Below, piece after piece: positions 19,044 through 27,793 of a DNA stretch of 64,000 nucleotides. The notes beneath the pieces were generated by a model. It was not told the DNA's origin. It ran no database searches and saw only the letters and a list, made by a program, of their open reading frames with translations. The translations under genes and the position numbers were made by a program. Every line of letters starts with the position of its first letter. The stretch's first letter is position 1. Source of the DNA: Pseudonocardiales bacterium (lineage in GTDB: Bacteria > Actinomycetota > Actinomycetes > Mycobacteriales > Pseudonocardiaceae); contig JAFATA010000003.1 in NCBI GenBank assembly GCA_019244165.1, positions 1-64,000 on the forward strand. Reading direction: 5' to 3'.

Positions 19044-20150
19044 CTAGGGCACCGCCGGCTGAGCCGGCAATCCCCCTGTCGTGGCGGGTCGAGCCTCGAG
19101 CATGGTCATCATGGGATCGGTTTCGAGTGTGCTCACGAACTCCAGGCCAGCCGTGGCGAGGAGTTCTTTCCAGTCAGCTTCGGTACGAAGGCGACCGCCA
19201 AAATTGATCATCATGTCGATGTCAGCCAGGCGACTGGGATGAAATCGGTTGGGCGGTGGCAAGATGGGCTCGGCGATGAGCAGGCGAGCGTGCGGCTGGT
19301 CCCCGATCTCAGCGTGGATCTGCTTCAGCGTCTCGGCGACCTGGTGATCGTCCACACTGCCGAACACTCGATGGAAGAGGTAGGCATCCGCACCAGCGGG
19401 CAGTCCGTCCCAGAAGTTCCCCGACATCACCGTGACGCGGTCGGCCACGCCGAGTGAGGCCAGCAGCTCCGGTGCGTCCTTCGTGACATGCGGAAGATCG
19501 AAGAGGATTCCGCGCAGGTGAGGATGCCTGCGGACGATCTCGCCGATCAGTTGTCCCCGACCCCCGCCGATGTCAGCGACTGTCGTGAAGCGCGCGAAGT
19601 CTCCGAAGTCCGCGATCGACTTCGCACTCATCCGCGCGGTCTGGGTCATCGCCCGGTTGAAGCTCTGGGAGAGCTCGGGATAATCGGCTATCACCTCGTA
19701 CATCATCTTGCCGTACTTGCGTCAGAATGGGTCGACGCCTGTTTGCAGGGTCTGCCGCAGCTCGTCGAACGAACTCAACGCATCGATCCCACCGGCCCAA
19801 GCAGCCAAGTTACGAAGGCCGACCTCGGCATCGGATCGGAGACACTCGGCGTCCTCGGTGAGGATGAACCGACCATCGGGCTGCTCGGTGAAAATACCGA
19901 GGGCTGCCGCTATGAGCAGAATACGTCGCAGCGGTTCGGGGTGGCATCCGGTCAGCTCGGCGAGCTCGGAGGCCGTGCGTGGACGTTCGGCGAGATGATC
20001 GGCAATATTCAGCTCGGCCGCGAGCATCACCACGTCCGCACTCCGCCGCAGCAGCAGCAGGAAAAATACGCGAGCATACGGCGAGAGGGACGCAAAATCG
20101 AGAATTCCAGCCCAGTCGCTGGTCTTGGTATCATCGGGTGTCTGTCTCAT
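19044..20150 (-). pseudogene. SAM-dependent O-methyltransferase interrupted by an in-frame TGA
   Basis: The 5' part (20150 to 19722) encodes the winged-helix dimerisation domain (LAAELNIADHLAERPRTASE). The 3' part (from 19721) encodes the class I methyltransferase fold (VADIGGGRGQLIGEIVRRHP, then DLPHVTKDAPE and the RLLIAEPILPPPNR segment). Both are in the same frame, separated by one TGA at 19722-19724 after GVDPF and before RKYGKMMYEV. The family is that of plant-type and polyketide-tailoring O-methyltransferases, about 340-370 residues. TGG (Trp) to TGA is the simplest cause. Reinitiation at the double ATG at 19706 would give only the catalytic domain. Confidence 0.75.
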
Positions 20151-20308
20151 GGACCTAACTCCTCACGTAGGGACGCATTCGCACATCACGACGGTGGCGG
20201 TGTACAGATGTTTTAGGATGGTCCGCCGACGGAACTATACTATGGTCGATCGGACGTGTCTTCGGCCAAAATGCTGATCAAGTCACCCTACTTCGGCCGA
20301 CCCCAGGA

Positions 20309-20323
20309 CCTTACTAGGTAAGG
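20309..20323. promoter_or_regulatory. 15-bp palindrome, possible operator
   Basis: CCTTACTAGGTAAGG is a perfect 6-bp inverted repeat around TAG, 160 nt before the F420-dependent reductase gene. The TTAC-N3-GTAA form resembles MarR- or TetR-type operators. No matching regulator gene is adjacent. Confidence 0.35.
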
Positions 20324-20482
20324 AGATCACCAGGCTCCAGTCACCGACCTGCCTCCCCGGTGTGTCCCGCTCTCCGCCGGTGGGGGCGGAATACTGGCAG
20401 CGGTACAGAGGCGCCCCAATCGGAATCGGCCGCCGCGTGGGGGACCGGATCTGGGCTGATCCGACGTGACTACGGTGGGACC

Positions 20483-20902
20483 GTGCATACCGAACTGGAC
20501 CGATTGGCCACTGAGAAGTACCTGCTGCTGACCACCTTCCGCAAGGACGGCCGGGGCGTGTCGACCCCGGTCTGGGCAGCACAGTACGGCGAGGAGTTGG
20601 TGGTCCGGACACTGGCCCACGCCGGCAAGGTCAAGCGAATCCGCCGCAACGGCACGGTGCAGGTCGCGCCGTGCGATATTCGCGGCCGGGCCCGCGGGCA
20701 GTCGGTGCCGGGGCATGCCCGGCTGCTCGACCCAGACCAGATGCGTGGAGCACAGGCCGCGATCGAGCGCAAGTACGGGATCATCAGCCGGCTGGTCAGC
20801 CTCACCACTCGGTTGCGCCAGGGCCCAGACAGCGTAGTGGGTATAGCGATCGCCCTCCAGGAGACCGACCGCAGCCCGGGTGCCCGTCCTGAAACCGGGT
20901 GA
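20483..20902 (+). CDS. PPOX-class F420-dependent oxidoreductase
   Basis: A 139-residue split-barrel flavin/deazaflavin reductase. LATEKYLLLTTFRKDGRGVS and TPVWAAQYGEELVVRT match the actinobacterial PPOX-class F420-binding family; AGKVKRIRRNGTVQVAPCD is the typical strand-loop-strand. Such enzymes reduce diverse small molecules with reduced F420; the substrate is unknown. The GTG at 20483 has GGTGGGA upstream, and homology starts right there. It is monocistronic, convergent with the MazG-like gene. Confidence 0.82.
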   Translation: MHTELDRLATEKYLLLTTFRKDGRGVSTPVWAAQYGEELVVRTLAHAGKVKRIRRNGTVQVAPCDIRGRARGQSVPGHARLLDPDQMRGAQAAIERKYGIISRLVSLTTRLRQGPDSVVGIAIALQETDRSPGARPETG

Positions 20903-20931
20903 TCGGCGGCGAGGACAGGCACGGTGCGGGA

Positions 20932-21180
20932 TCAGTGGTGCACGGCGGCGACCTCGTAGGCCTTGGAGGAACATCCGAACAGGAATCCCGGTAGCGCGAA
21001 CAGGTAGAGTGCCACATCCGCCAGCTCCTCGCCGAGATCAGGTTGGGCTCGGCGCCAGGCCTGGAAGCTCTCGGCGATCTCGCCGTGCAGCAGCATGAAC
21101 TCCAACGGGACATCGCTCGTGTTGAACCCCTTAGCGACCTTGTTCGCCCAGGCAAGCCGCTGAGCTTCCTTGATCTGCAA
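20932..21180 (-). CDS. short MazG-like nucleotide pyrophosphohydrolase
   Basis: An 82-residue all-alpha MazG-superfamily protein. KGFNTSDVPLEFMLLHGEIA and the metal-binding DLGEELADVALYLF (E-E-x-x-D) match the family that hydrolyses non-canonical NTPs. The C-terminus (FLFGCSSKAYEVAAVHH) is shorter than usual, and the expected last helix is not seen, so it may be truncated. The start is TTG at 21180 behind GGGAGG. It overlaps the 3' end of the PIG-L gene by about 50 nt in another frame, which supports truncation or rearrangement of one of them. Confidence 0.65.
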   Translation of the reverse strand: MQIKEAQRLAWANKVAKGFNTSDVPLEFMLLHGEIAESFQAWRRAQPDLGEELADVALYLFALPGFLFGCSSKAYEVAAVHH

Positions 21181-22072
21181 GGTTCCTCCCGGGGAGAAGA
21201 CAGGTCGTAGGCGGCGGCAGCCTCCCTCCCCAGTGAGCGCGCGGACCCACACCGGCCGCTCCGAGAGGAGGGGGGCGCGCGGTACTGCTCTGTGGTGATC
21301 TCCACACAGCCAAGGGTCTATGAGCTGGCCTGGATAACAGCTCCGCAGGACGCCCGCCGCCCCTGATCTTTGCGTGTGCGAGGAGCTGCGTAACCCCATC
21401 AATCTCTGTGGGCCAGAGCATACGAACCTGGCTGGGGTAGCAGGCGATGGCCCGCCACTTCCGTTCCCATGCCGTAGGCGGGGCGGTGAGCGGGAGGGGC
21501 AGCACCGCGCTGGGTGGACGGCCAACGGCATAGGGGAGGTCCTCCCACAGCAAGATCGGCAGACTGGAGCCGGTGACGCTGTTAAGGACGGCAGCTCTGG
21601 TCAGGCGGTGGTCGATGTGGCCACCGACGGCAGCGCAGGTCAGCACCAGGTCCGGATTCAAGATCGTGACGAGGTGGCGGACCTGGTGGGAGATCTCGAT
21701 AAGCAGATCGTCCTGGTCGAGAGGTTGGTCGTCGAACATGGCCCGGTCGTGGTGGCACAGCCACCCGCCGTCAGGTGCTCGCCGGTAGACGGCGTCGAGG
21801 AACGTGCCGTGATGAGGGCGAGCGCCGAGTTCGTCGATCGCTGCGCAATCCTCCGCAACGCGTAGCGATACTGCGGATGAGTCGGGCAGACCACACGCAG
21901 CGTGAAAAGCACGGGCGATCGCGGAGAGCGGTTCGCGGGGGGTACCTGCGAACAGGGTGACGACCTCGACGTCGGCGCCTTGTGCGGCGAAGTCGGCCAG
22001 TGTCGCGCCCGCGGAAAGGGCGGCGTCGTCTAGATGTGGTGAGATCGCGAGTACGCGCCGTACGGTAGTCAC
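21131..22072 (-). CDS. PIG-L/LmbE-family N-acetylglucosamine deacetylase-like protein
   Basis: A 313-residue zinc hydrolase-like protein of the MshB/LmbE fold. The metal motif PHLDDAA (residues about 12-18) and the later GGHIDHRLT are present. Relatives remove acetyl groups from GlcNAc-containing glycans or natural products. The last 80 residues (after LAHAKIRGGG) are proline/arginine-rich and unlike the family, suggesting a frameshifted tail that overruns the MazG-like gene. The GTG at 22072 overlaps the glycosyltransferase TGA as GTGA, so the two are coupled and may modify the same sugar. Confidence 0.72.
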   Translation of the reverse strand: MTTVRRVLAISPHLDDAALSAGATLADFAAQGADVEVVTLFAGTPREPLSAIARAFHAACGLPDSSAVSLRVAEDCAAIDELGARPHHGTFLDAVYRRAPDGGWLCHHDRAMFDDQPLDQDDLLIEISHQVRHLVTILNPDLVLTCAAVGGHIDHRLTRAAVLNSVTGSSLPILLWEDLPYAVGRPPSAVLPLPLTAPPTAWERKWRAIACYPSQVRMLWPTEIDGVTQLLAHAKIRGGGRPAELLSRPAHRPLAVWRSPQSSTARPPPLGAAGVGPRAHWGGRLPPPTTCLLPGRNLADQGSSAACLGEQGR

Positions 22073-23022
22073 TGTTGGCGTTCGTGGGTATAAGCGCGGT
22101 GCGCGGTGCGGTAGGCCTCTTCGATGCGGCGTCGCATGATCTCGATGGTGTAGTGGTTCTCGTAACGCGACCGAGCGCATCGGACCAGATTCTGAACGCG
22201 AATGGGGTCGGCAAGCAGACGCCTGACCGCACCTGCAAGCAGTCCAGCGTCGCCGGGTGGGACCAGCTCACCGCAGCGGCCCCGGTCGAGCAGATTCGCT
22301 ACGTCGCCAACGTCGGTGGCCACGACGGGGAGGCAGTGTGCCATAGCTTCTAGCACGGTACGCGGTGTTCCTTCGGTGTCGGAGGGCTGCAGGAGCACAT
22401 CCATGGCGACGAGCGCGGGCGTCACGTCTGGGAGCAGCCCGGTGAAGGATACGCGACGGCTCAGGCCCAGCCGCTGGGCGAGCGCCAGCAGTTCGGCACG
22501 CTGCTCGCCGCCACCGACAACCAGCACATGGAGGTCTGGATGGTGTGGGGCTAACCGGTATGCGGCAGCAAGGACGAGGTCGACCCGCTTTTCGGGCGAG
22601 AGCCGCCCGACGCTGCCGATGATCGTGGCTTTGGGTGGGACACCGAGAAATGCCCTGATGCATCCTCGGGCATCCCGCAGAGGAGAAGGGAACGCACGTT
22701 CTGGCACGCCGTTGGGGATGACCATCACGACGCCACGGCCAGTGCGGAATCTGGGTGCGTGCCGTGCCGCGGTGGCTATGCGCACGTGCGCGAGTCTGGC
22801 GCAGTATCGGTCAAGGTGGGACTGGAGGCGTAGCCGAGGGGTGGTCTCGATCCAGCCGTGTGCAGTAACGACGAAAGGGGTCTGACGCCAGTGGTGGCAC
22901 AGTGCGCGCATCGCGACCACCAGGTAGTTCGCCTCGTATCCGTGAGCATGAATGAAGGCAATACTGTGCTGCCGGAGCAGGCACCGATGGCGGTCAAGGC
23001 GAAACAGACCGGGACTGAGCAC
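22069..23022 (-). CDS. GT4-family glycosyltransferase, 5'-truncated
   Basis: A 317-residue GT-B enzyme that transfers a sugar from a nucleotide donor. The C-terminal donor domain is complete: IPNGVPERAF, GSVGRLSPEKRVDLV, and the EGTPRTVLEAMAHCLPVVAT signature. The N-terminal acceptor domain is about 70 residues too short. Its frame continues upstream to about 23065 without a start (YLRRLDESGLEVLSPG), where it meets an unrelated acetyltransferase fragment. The 5' end was therefore lost by rearrangement; a GTG at 23022 could restart translation. It is coupled to the PIG-L gene downstream. Confidence 0.7.
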   Translation of the reverse strand: MLSPGLFRLDRHRCLLRQHSIAFIHAHGYEANYLVVAMRALCHHWRQTPFVVTAHGWIETTPRLRLQSHLDRYCARLAHVRIATAARHAPRFRTGRGVVMVIPNGVPERAFPSPLRDARGCIRAFLGVPPKATIIGSVGRLSPEKRVDLVLAAAYRLAPHHPDLHVLVVGGGEQRAELLALAQRLGLSRRVSFTGLLPDVTPALVAMDVLLQPSDTEGTPRTVLEAMAHCLPVVATDVGDVANLLDRGRCGELVPPGDAGLLAGAVRRLLADPIRVQNLVRCARSRYENHYTIEIMRRRIEEAYRTAHRAYTHERQQ

Positions 23023-23063
23023 CTCAAGACCGGACTCATCCAGCCGTCGCAGATAGTCGCGCG

Positions 23064-23204
23064 ATGCGCGGGGAGCCCGCCCAGATGGCTCTCACCGACG
23101 GTGTCCGGGTCCTCGAACTGGGCCGAGGGGACGAGCCGTACAAGTTCGCCCTGGGGGCACGAGCCCGTTACCTGCAGGACTTGGTCCTGCCGCCGGTACG
23201 GTGA
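23064..23204 (+). pseudogene. C-terminal fragment of a GNAT/CelD-like acetyltransferase
   Basis: The plus-strand peptide MALTDGVRVLELGRGDEPYK, followed by FALGARARYLQDLVLPPVR and a stop, matches the last 40 residues of BioF2/CelD-like acetyltransferases (typical FLRGDEPYKYRWGA). Nothing of the preceding 250-300 residues is present. It abuts the truncated glycosyltransferase on the other strand at about 23065. Confidence 0.5.
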
Positions 23205-24331
23205 CGCACTACGGGGCAGCGGAAGCGGGCTGCCGACCCGCATCGGCGTACCGGTGGGTCGGGGTTCTTCGCGACCACGCTACCGGGGCTTGGCAGGTTG
23301 CTGAGGCAGGAGATCGACGCTCATCCCGATCTCCAAACGGTCGATGAACTCGGCTACGACGGCCGAGCCGATATCGTCTTCTTCCGGATGCGCCGCGGGG
23401 CACAGCCGGAGTTTGCCGTTCTTCGCCTCGCCGAGGATGTCTTTGTGACCCTCGCTCACACTGCCAGCGGTCCACCGAGGCGCGTCGCGGACTCGCTGGT
23501 GACTAGGGCCGATCTGGAGCGTGGCCTGTCGGTGTGGACCCGTTTTGCTGGCCACCTGCATGCCTCGATGACCTACCGGGTGATCGCTCGGGTTGTTGAT
23601 GAGAGCCGCTTCCAGCGCACCGAGTTACGTGAGGCGGTGATGAGCGCTGTGGCGGCTCATCGACCGCGGTGGCGCGTTGCGGACCCGGCGCAGCTGGAGT
23701 TGTGGGTGGTCGAATACGCCCGGGCGACCTTCGTAGCCGGGCTGCGACTGTCCAGCAAGCGGATGCGGCAACACGGCAGCGGTCGGACTACCGAGCGGCG
23801 CGGCGCGCTGCGCCCGGTGGCCGCCGCCGCGATGATCCGGCTGGCCGGGCAGCCCCCGGGACGCCTGCTGGACCCCTGTTGCGCTCGGGCACGCTGCTGG
23901 AGGAAGCGCTCACGGCGGGATGTGAGGTGGTCGGGTCTGACCTGGACGCCGACGCGGTAGCGATCGCCCGGCAGAACGTGCCCCGGGCTGTGGTGGATCG
24001 AGCCGACGTGCTGAATCTGCCCCAGGACGACGCCGCATTCGACGCTGTGGTGTCGAACCTTCCCTTCGGGCGGCAGTTCCCGGTTCAGGACCCAGCGCGC
24101 TGGCTGAGGCAAGCCTTAGCGGAGATGGCACGGGTGACCCGACCTGGTGGTCGGATCGTAGTCCTGGTTCCCTCCCCTCTCCCCCGGATAGGCAGCGAAC
24201 TCACGCTGGCCAGCAGCTACCCCTTGCGATTGCTCGGTGTCGGCACCCGGATCTGGGTCTTCGACCGCGGTCCAGCCTCGGACGGCAACTATGTACCACA
24301 CAGCAACGACACCGCTCCGGCGCGCCGGTGA
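23205..24331 (+). pseudogene. THUMP-type RNA (guanine-N2) methyltransferase, frameshifted
   Basis: The N-terminal part (FFATTLPGLGRLLRQEID to about 23870) and the catalytic part (GSGTLLEEALTAGCEVVGSD, then the NLPFG motif IV for N2-methylation) belong to a Trm14/RlmL-like tRNA or rRNA methyltransferase. They are in different frames. The break is at about 23882, where the motif DPCCGSGT is encoded as TGTTGCGCTCGGGC; one G is missing. Restoring it gives a continuous protein. No ATG or GTG exists in frame before FFATT, so the 5' end is damaged too. The stop overlaps the next gene as GTGA. Confidence 0.68.
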
Positions 24332-25476
24332 GACCCAAGGTCACCCTGGTCGCTTCCGGTGCGGATGACGCGACGGCGGTGGGTGCCCGCATCGGCGCCT
24401 TCGCCCGGGGGCTCACCCGGCGGGGTTGGGACGTCACGATCATCAACCTGGCGACGCCACCCGCCCGTCTGATGGACCGGCTGCTCGCGCCCACACCCGC
24501 GTTGCGCTCGGCGCTGGAGCGCGCCGGAATCGAAGGTGATATCCGGCCGGCCGCGGGGTGGCACGCTTGCCACGCGCTAGGGAGCGAGCACAGCGACGTG
24601 GTGGTGGTCTCTGTGCCGCCGTGCGCCTTGCTCGGGGCTGCCGCCCTCGCGCTGAACCCGCGGATTCCCCTAGTCGTGGATTATCGCGACCCGTGGAGCG
24701 CGCGTCACTGCCCGCCGATTCTGGCCCGAGCGACCAGGGTGATCGAGCGGCGCGCGCTGTACCGAGCCGCCGTCGTTACCTACGCAGGCGGACCCGCACT
24801 AGGCGACCTGCTGGTCCAACACCTCCGGCTTCCACCACACCGGGTGGTCTCGGTACCCAACGGCTTCGACCCCGCCGACATCGCTGGCCTGCCCGCCGTA
24901 GAGGTCCGACCGGAACGGAACGGGCAGCCGCTGGACCTGGTCATGAACGGCTATTGGTACGGACGCAACGGCCCCGGCATCCTGCTCGACGCGCTGAAGC
25001 GGGTCGGCCCGGCAGTCGCCGAACTCACCGTCATCGGTGGCGCCTCGCCACCGATCGCCGCGCAACTACGACGGACGACCGGGAATCCGCGAGTGTCCTA
25101 CTCTGCGGGAGCACCTCAAGCGCTTTACGAACAACTCCACAACGCCGACGCCGCGCTCATCATCATGGACCCGGCCAGTGCTGTGGAGTCCCGGATACCC
25201 GCCAAGACGTACGACTACCTCGCCACTGGCGTTCCCGTGATCGCGATCTGCCCACCCGACGCAGCAGTGCTCCAGATCCCCGAGGCGCGGCGCTTCTACC
25301 ACGTCCACCACCGTGACATCGACGGACTGACCACGCTGCTGCGCCACACTAGGCAGCACCGCACCGCCCTACGCCCCGGGCCGCTCGGCGCGGGACCCAC
25401 CCGGGAGCAGGGCGTCGCAACGCTGCACGCCTTGCTCCACCACCTCGTGACCGGAGGCGTCGGTCTCGCCGGGTGA
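24328..25476 (+). CDS. GT4-type glycosyltransferase
   Basis: A 382-residue GT-B fold protein. N-terminal Rossmann domain with the acceptor side GARIGAFARGLTRRGWDVTI; then VVVSVPPCALLGAAALAL and VVDYRDPWSAR; donor side VPNGFDPADI, GRNGPGILLDALKRV and IPAKTYDYLATGVPVIA. It resembles glycosyltransferases acting on cell-surface polysaccharides or natural products; donor and acceptor are unknown. The GTG at 24328 overlaps the TGA of the methyltransferase remnant (GTGA). No membrane helices. Confidence 0.78.
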   Translation: MRPKVTLVASGADDATAVGARIGAFARGLTRRGWDVTIINLATPPARLMDRLLAPTPALRSALERAGIEGDIRPAAGWHACHALGSEHSDVVVVSVPPCALLGAAALALNPRIPLVVDYRDPWSARHCPPILARATRVIERRALYRAAVVTYAGGPALGDLLVQHLRLPPHRVVSVPNGFDPADIAGLPAVEVRPERNGQPLDLVMNGYWYGRNGPGILLDALKRVGPAVAELTVIGGASPPIAAQLRRTTGNPRVSYSAGAPQALYEQLHNADAALIIMDPASAVESRIPAKTYDYLATGVPVIAICPPDAAVLQIPEARRFYHVHHRDIDGLTTLLRHTRQHRTALRPGPLGAGPTREQGVATLHALLHHLVTGGVGLAG

Positions 25477-25494
25477 CGAACGCCAGGTGGGCGG

Positions 25495-25707
25495 TCAGGC
25501 GCTCAGCTCGGCGGCGAGCAGGGCCCGCCACTGGGCGGTAGGGATGGCCAGCAGCGGGCTGGCGGGGCCGAATTTGCTGTCGCGGATGCCGACCCAGCCG
25601 GGCAGCTCGGTGGTGATCTCCACACAGCCGTTGGCGCCCTGGCTGTAACGGGACTTGCGCCACCCGGCCGCGGTGGTCAGCGCGGCGAGGGCATAGTCGT
25701 GGTTCAT
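25495..25707 (-). CDS. DUF397 protein
   Basis: A 70-residue protein of the actinomycete DUF397 family: GWRKSRYSQGANGCVEI, GWVGIRDSKFGPASPLLAIP and a C-terminal WRALLAAEL. Members lie next to XRE/DUF5753 regulators, are thought to act with them in development or stress signalling, and some behave like toxin-antitoxin partners. Here its ATG overlaps the TGA of such a regulator (ATGA), so the pair is co-translated. Confidence 0.9.
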   Translation of the reverse strand: MNHDYALAALTTAAGWRKSRYSQGANGCVEITTELPGWVGIRDSKFGPASPLLAIPTAQWRALLAAELSA

Positions 25708-26570
25708 CTCAACTCCTCGATGCGGCGGACCAGCAGGGTTTGGGACTCCTCGGGGGTGCGGGCCTGGATCTGGATGCGCCGCAGCGTGTTGCGATAGGTC
25801 ATGATCTCGACTGGGTCCTCGTAGTAAGTCGCCCCGATCCGAGACTCGACGTAGGCGATTCCCGGATCGCCGACCAGCTCGGGCGGGAACGTCAGGATCA
25901 TGAAGGTCCCTTCGATCCCGGCGTGCACGCCGACCTCCAGCGGCAGCACCTGAATGGTGAGCATGGGCAGCTCGAGCAGCTTGACCAGGTGGTCCAGCTG
26001 CTCCAGGAGGACCTGCGGCTCACCGGCGGGCCGGTGCAGCACGGACTCGTCCAGCACGCTCCATACTGCCGGCGGGTCCGGCTGGCGGAGGAGCACGTCC
26101 TGGCGGGTCATCCGCAGCTCGATGCGCAGGGCAACCTCGGCGTCGGCCAGCTCGGGCTCGCCGGCCCGGATGACGGCCTTGGCGTAGGCCGGTGTCTGGA
26201 ACAGCCCCGGCACGACCATCGAGTCGTAGCTGTCGATCTGCACCGCTGAGGACTCCATGCCCAGATAGAGATCGAACCATTCCGGTGCGGCGCCCTTGAA
26301 GGGCAGCCACCAGTCGCGGCCCTTGCGGGCGGCGTCCACCAGCTCCAGGAACGCCGCGGTGCGCTCGGCGACGCCGTAGAAACCGAGTAGCACCTCCAGC
26401 TCGGCGGCCTTGGGCAGGTTGCGCATGGTCTCCAGATGCGAGATGTGCGAGGGGACGCAGCGCAGCCGCTCGGCCACCTGCTGGCGCTTGAACCCCGCCC
26501 CTTCCCGCAGCCGGCGCAGCTCCAGCGCTACGTACCGCCTGAGCACGGTCGGACTCGAGGACGTGACCAT
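25704..26570 (-). CDS. XRE-family regulator with DUF5753 domain
   Basis: A 288-residue regulator. Residues 10-70 carry the XRE helix-turn-helix (GFKRQQVAERLRCVPSHISH); residues 95-285 are the DUF5753 domain (WFDLYLGMESSAVQIDSYDS, VPGLFQTPAYAKAVIR, and EDPVEIMTYRNTL near the end). The ATG at 26570 has AAGGAG 6 nt upstream. It forms an operon with the DUF397 gene, an arrangement repeated many times in actinomycete genomes. The DUF5753 domain is presumed to be a sensor; its signal is unknown. Confidence 0.9.
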   Translation of the reverse strand: MVTSSSPTVLRRYVALELRRLREGAGFKRQQVAERLRCVPSHISHLETMRNLPKAAELEVLLGFYGVAERTAAFLELVDAARKGRDWWLPFKGAAPEWFDLYLGMESSAVQIDSYDSMVVPGLFQTPAYAKAVIRAGEPELADAEVALRIELRMTRQDVLLRQPDPPAVWSVLDESVLHRPAGEPQVLLEQLDHLVKLLELPMLTIQVLPLEVGVHAGIEGTFMILTFPPELVGDPGIAYVESRIGATYYEDPVEIMTYRNTLRRIQIQARTPEESQTLLVRRIEELR

Positions 26571-26774
26571 CCGCGGCTCCTTCGTACGCGCACACACCAC
26601 CCGAACAGGCGTATCCGACCCCATTCCGCAGTATTACATCACCATGTATCGCGTTACTACGTCACGGTTTCCGTGTTGTTCAGGTACACCGTAGTCCCTG
26701 GCGGACCAATAACGCTAACGCCCAGGAAGCTACCCGGTCAGCGGAGAGCGGCGCTGGCCTACCGCACCCACGAC

Positions 26775-26951
26775 ATGCTGGACCCAGACAACCCGTTGCA
26801 CAGCACCGAAGACGCGGTCGAATGGCGCCTCTACGGCGACGTCGTGACCGTGGTCAACGCCTTGCTGTCGTTGCCCACGCCCGAGCCCACCGAGAGCCCG
26901 GCACAGATCTTGGCCGCGGCGCTGGACCCGCCCGACGAATCCGGTGCCTGA
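26775..26951 (+). CDS. small acidic protein of unknown function
   Basis: A 58-residue ORF starting MLDPDNPLHSTEDAVEWRLY with good third-position GC and a helical C-terminal half (ESPAQILAAALDPPDESGA). It is divergent from the XRE/DUF5753 gene, where small accessory genes are often found. No strong ribosome-binding site is visible and the frame is open further upstream. I do not recognise the family. Confidence 0.4.
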   Translation: MLDPDNPLHSTEDAVEWRLYGDVVTVVNALLSLPTPEPTESPAQILAAALDPPDESGA

Positions 26952-26972
26952 TCCCCCGTTCCCACCCAGACC

Positions 26973-27067
26973 CCGGCTGGTCCGTCGGTTGAGGACGCCC
27001 TCCCCCGACGCGCCAACTCCCGACGGCCAGCCGGCCCCGGCGTCATCGGAGTGTTCCGCGGAACCGC
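26973..27067. repeat. 95-bp dispersed repeat, copy 2
   Basis: It matches 18798-18892 at 90 of 95 positions, same orientation and length, with differences confined to a short stretch before the core and one base at 27035. The hairpin arms and the core GGAGTGTTCCGCGGAACCGC are fully conserved. It lies just upstream of the antitoxin-like gene at 27109. Confidence 0.8.
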
Positions 27068-27108
27068 CCCCAAGCCGGTGGGCGACCTCATTCGCTACGC
27101 TGCCGGAC

Positions 27109-27414
27109 GTGGCTGCCGAGGAACTGCCCATTGAGGATCCAGCCGCCCTGGGTCGAGCCCTCGACCGGGTGGCACGTGGTGAGGTTGTGCACCTGCTACG
27201 GGATGGCCGCCCGGTTGCTGATCTGGTACCCGCCGGTGCCGGCTGCAGCGCCCCGCAGGCTCGGCGGGTTGCTCGGGAGATCACTCAACGGATGGCCGAG
27301 CGGTTCGGGGCACCCACGCTGGCGCACTACCGACGGGTGTATGAGTCCTGTGGCCAGCCTTGGCCAGGAGATGAGGAGATCCGTCGTCAGTTCCCCGTGG
27401 CGGATGCGTCCTGA
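27109..27414 (+). CDS. antitoxin-like protein (Phd/VapB type)
   Basis: A 101-residue protein. Residues 8-42 (DPAALGRALDRVARGEVVHL, then LRDGRPVADLVPA) have the AbrB/Phd-like dimer form of small antitoxins, where a GxVVxLxRxGRPVAxLVP strand is typical. The C-terminal half is charged and helical, as expected for the toxin-binding part. The GTG at 27109 is the most likely start. Its stop overlaps (CTGA) the start of a PIN-like reading frame, as in VapBC pairs, but that toxin is broken. Confidence 0.6.
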   Translation: MAAEELPIEDPAALGRALDRVARGEVVHLLRDGRPVADLVPAGAGCSAPQARRVAREITQRMAERFGAPTLAHYRRVYESCGQPWPGDEEIRRQFPVADAS

Positions 27415-27790
27415 GCGAACAAGCACCCCCGCCGCTGGTCGGCGGGCGGGTCCTGGACGCTGGGGCGGTCGCGTCCTGGACGGCTGGGGAGTTGGCGATC
27501 CAATCGTGGCTCGCGGTGGCACCCGTCCTGGGATTGACGTTCCTGGACCAGCTTGGCACCCAGCAGGACCAGGCCGACGTCGGGAACCGGCGGGTGAACC
27601 AGGCCGCCGAACTCGCGGCCACCGCCGTCGCCAACATGATCCGGGTTCCCGGTCTCGGCAAGCACGAGATCGTCCAGATCGTCAGGGAATACCTCAGCGG
27701 GCTGGTGGAGAACAGCCCGCGCGTGAAAAAGGTTCGCTGCCTGGGCCGAGCATCTCACCGGCGACACCACCCCGCCAAGCGGCGAGGAGA
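27411..27790 (+). pseudogene. remnant of a PIN-domain toxin joined to unrelated coding fragments
   Basis: Directly overlapping the antitoxin stop, the peptide RVLDAGAVASWTAGELAIQS, followed by WLAVAPVLGLTFL, resembles the first 40 residues of a PIN nuclease (the Asp of VLDAGAV being the first catalytic acid). After about 27545 the frame continues with an unrelated helix-rich segment (ANMIRVPGLGKHEIVQIVRE). It then shifts frame near 27735 to FAAWAEHLTGDTTPPSGEEM. The pieces do not form one known protein, and the join at 27794 is the repeat core. Confidence 0.4.
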
Positions 27791-27793
27791 TGT

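Noticed and set aside
19722-19724. TGA as a selenocysteine codon in the O-methyltransferase
   Set aside because: The family has no conserved Cys or Sec at this position, no SECIS-like hairpin follows, and a Trp-to-stop change explains it.
20327-20974. A 215-residue minus-strand ORF opposite the PPOX gene
   Set aside because: Arg/Pro-rich translation with no motif; the plus strand encodes an F420-dependent reductase.
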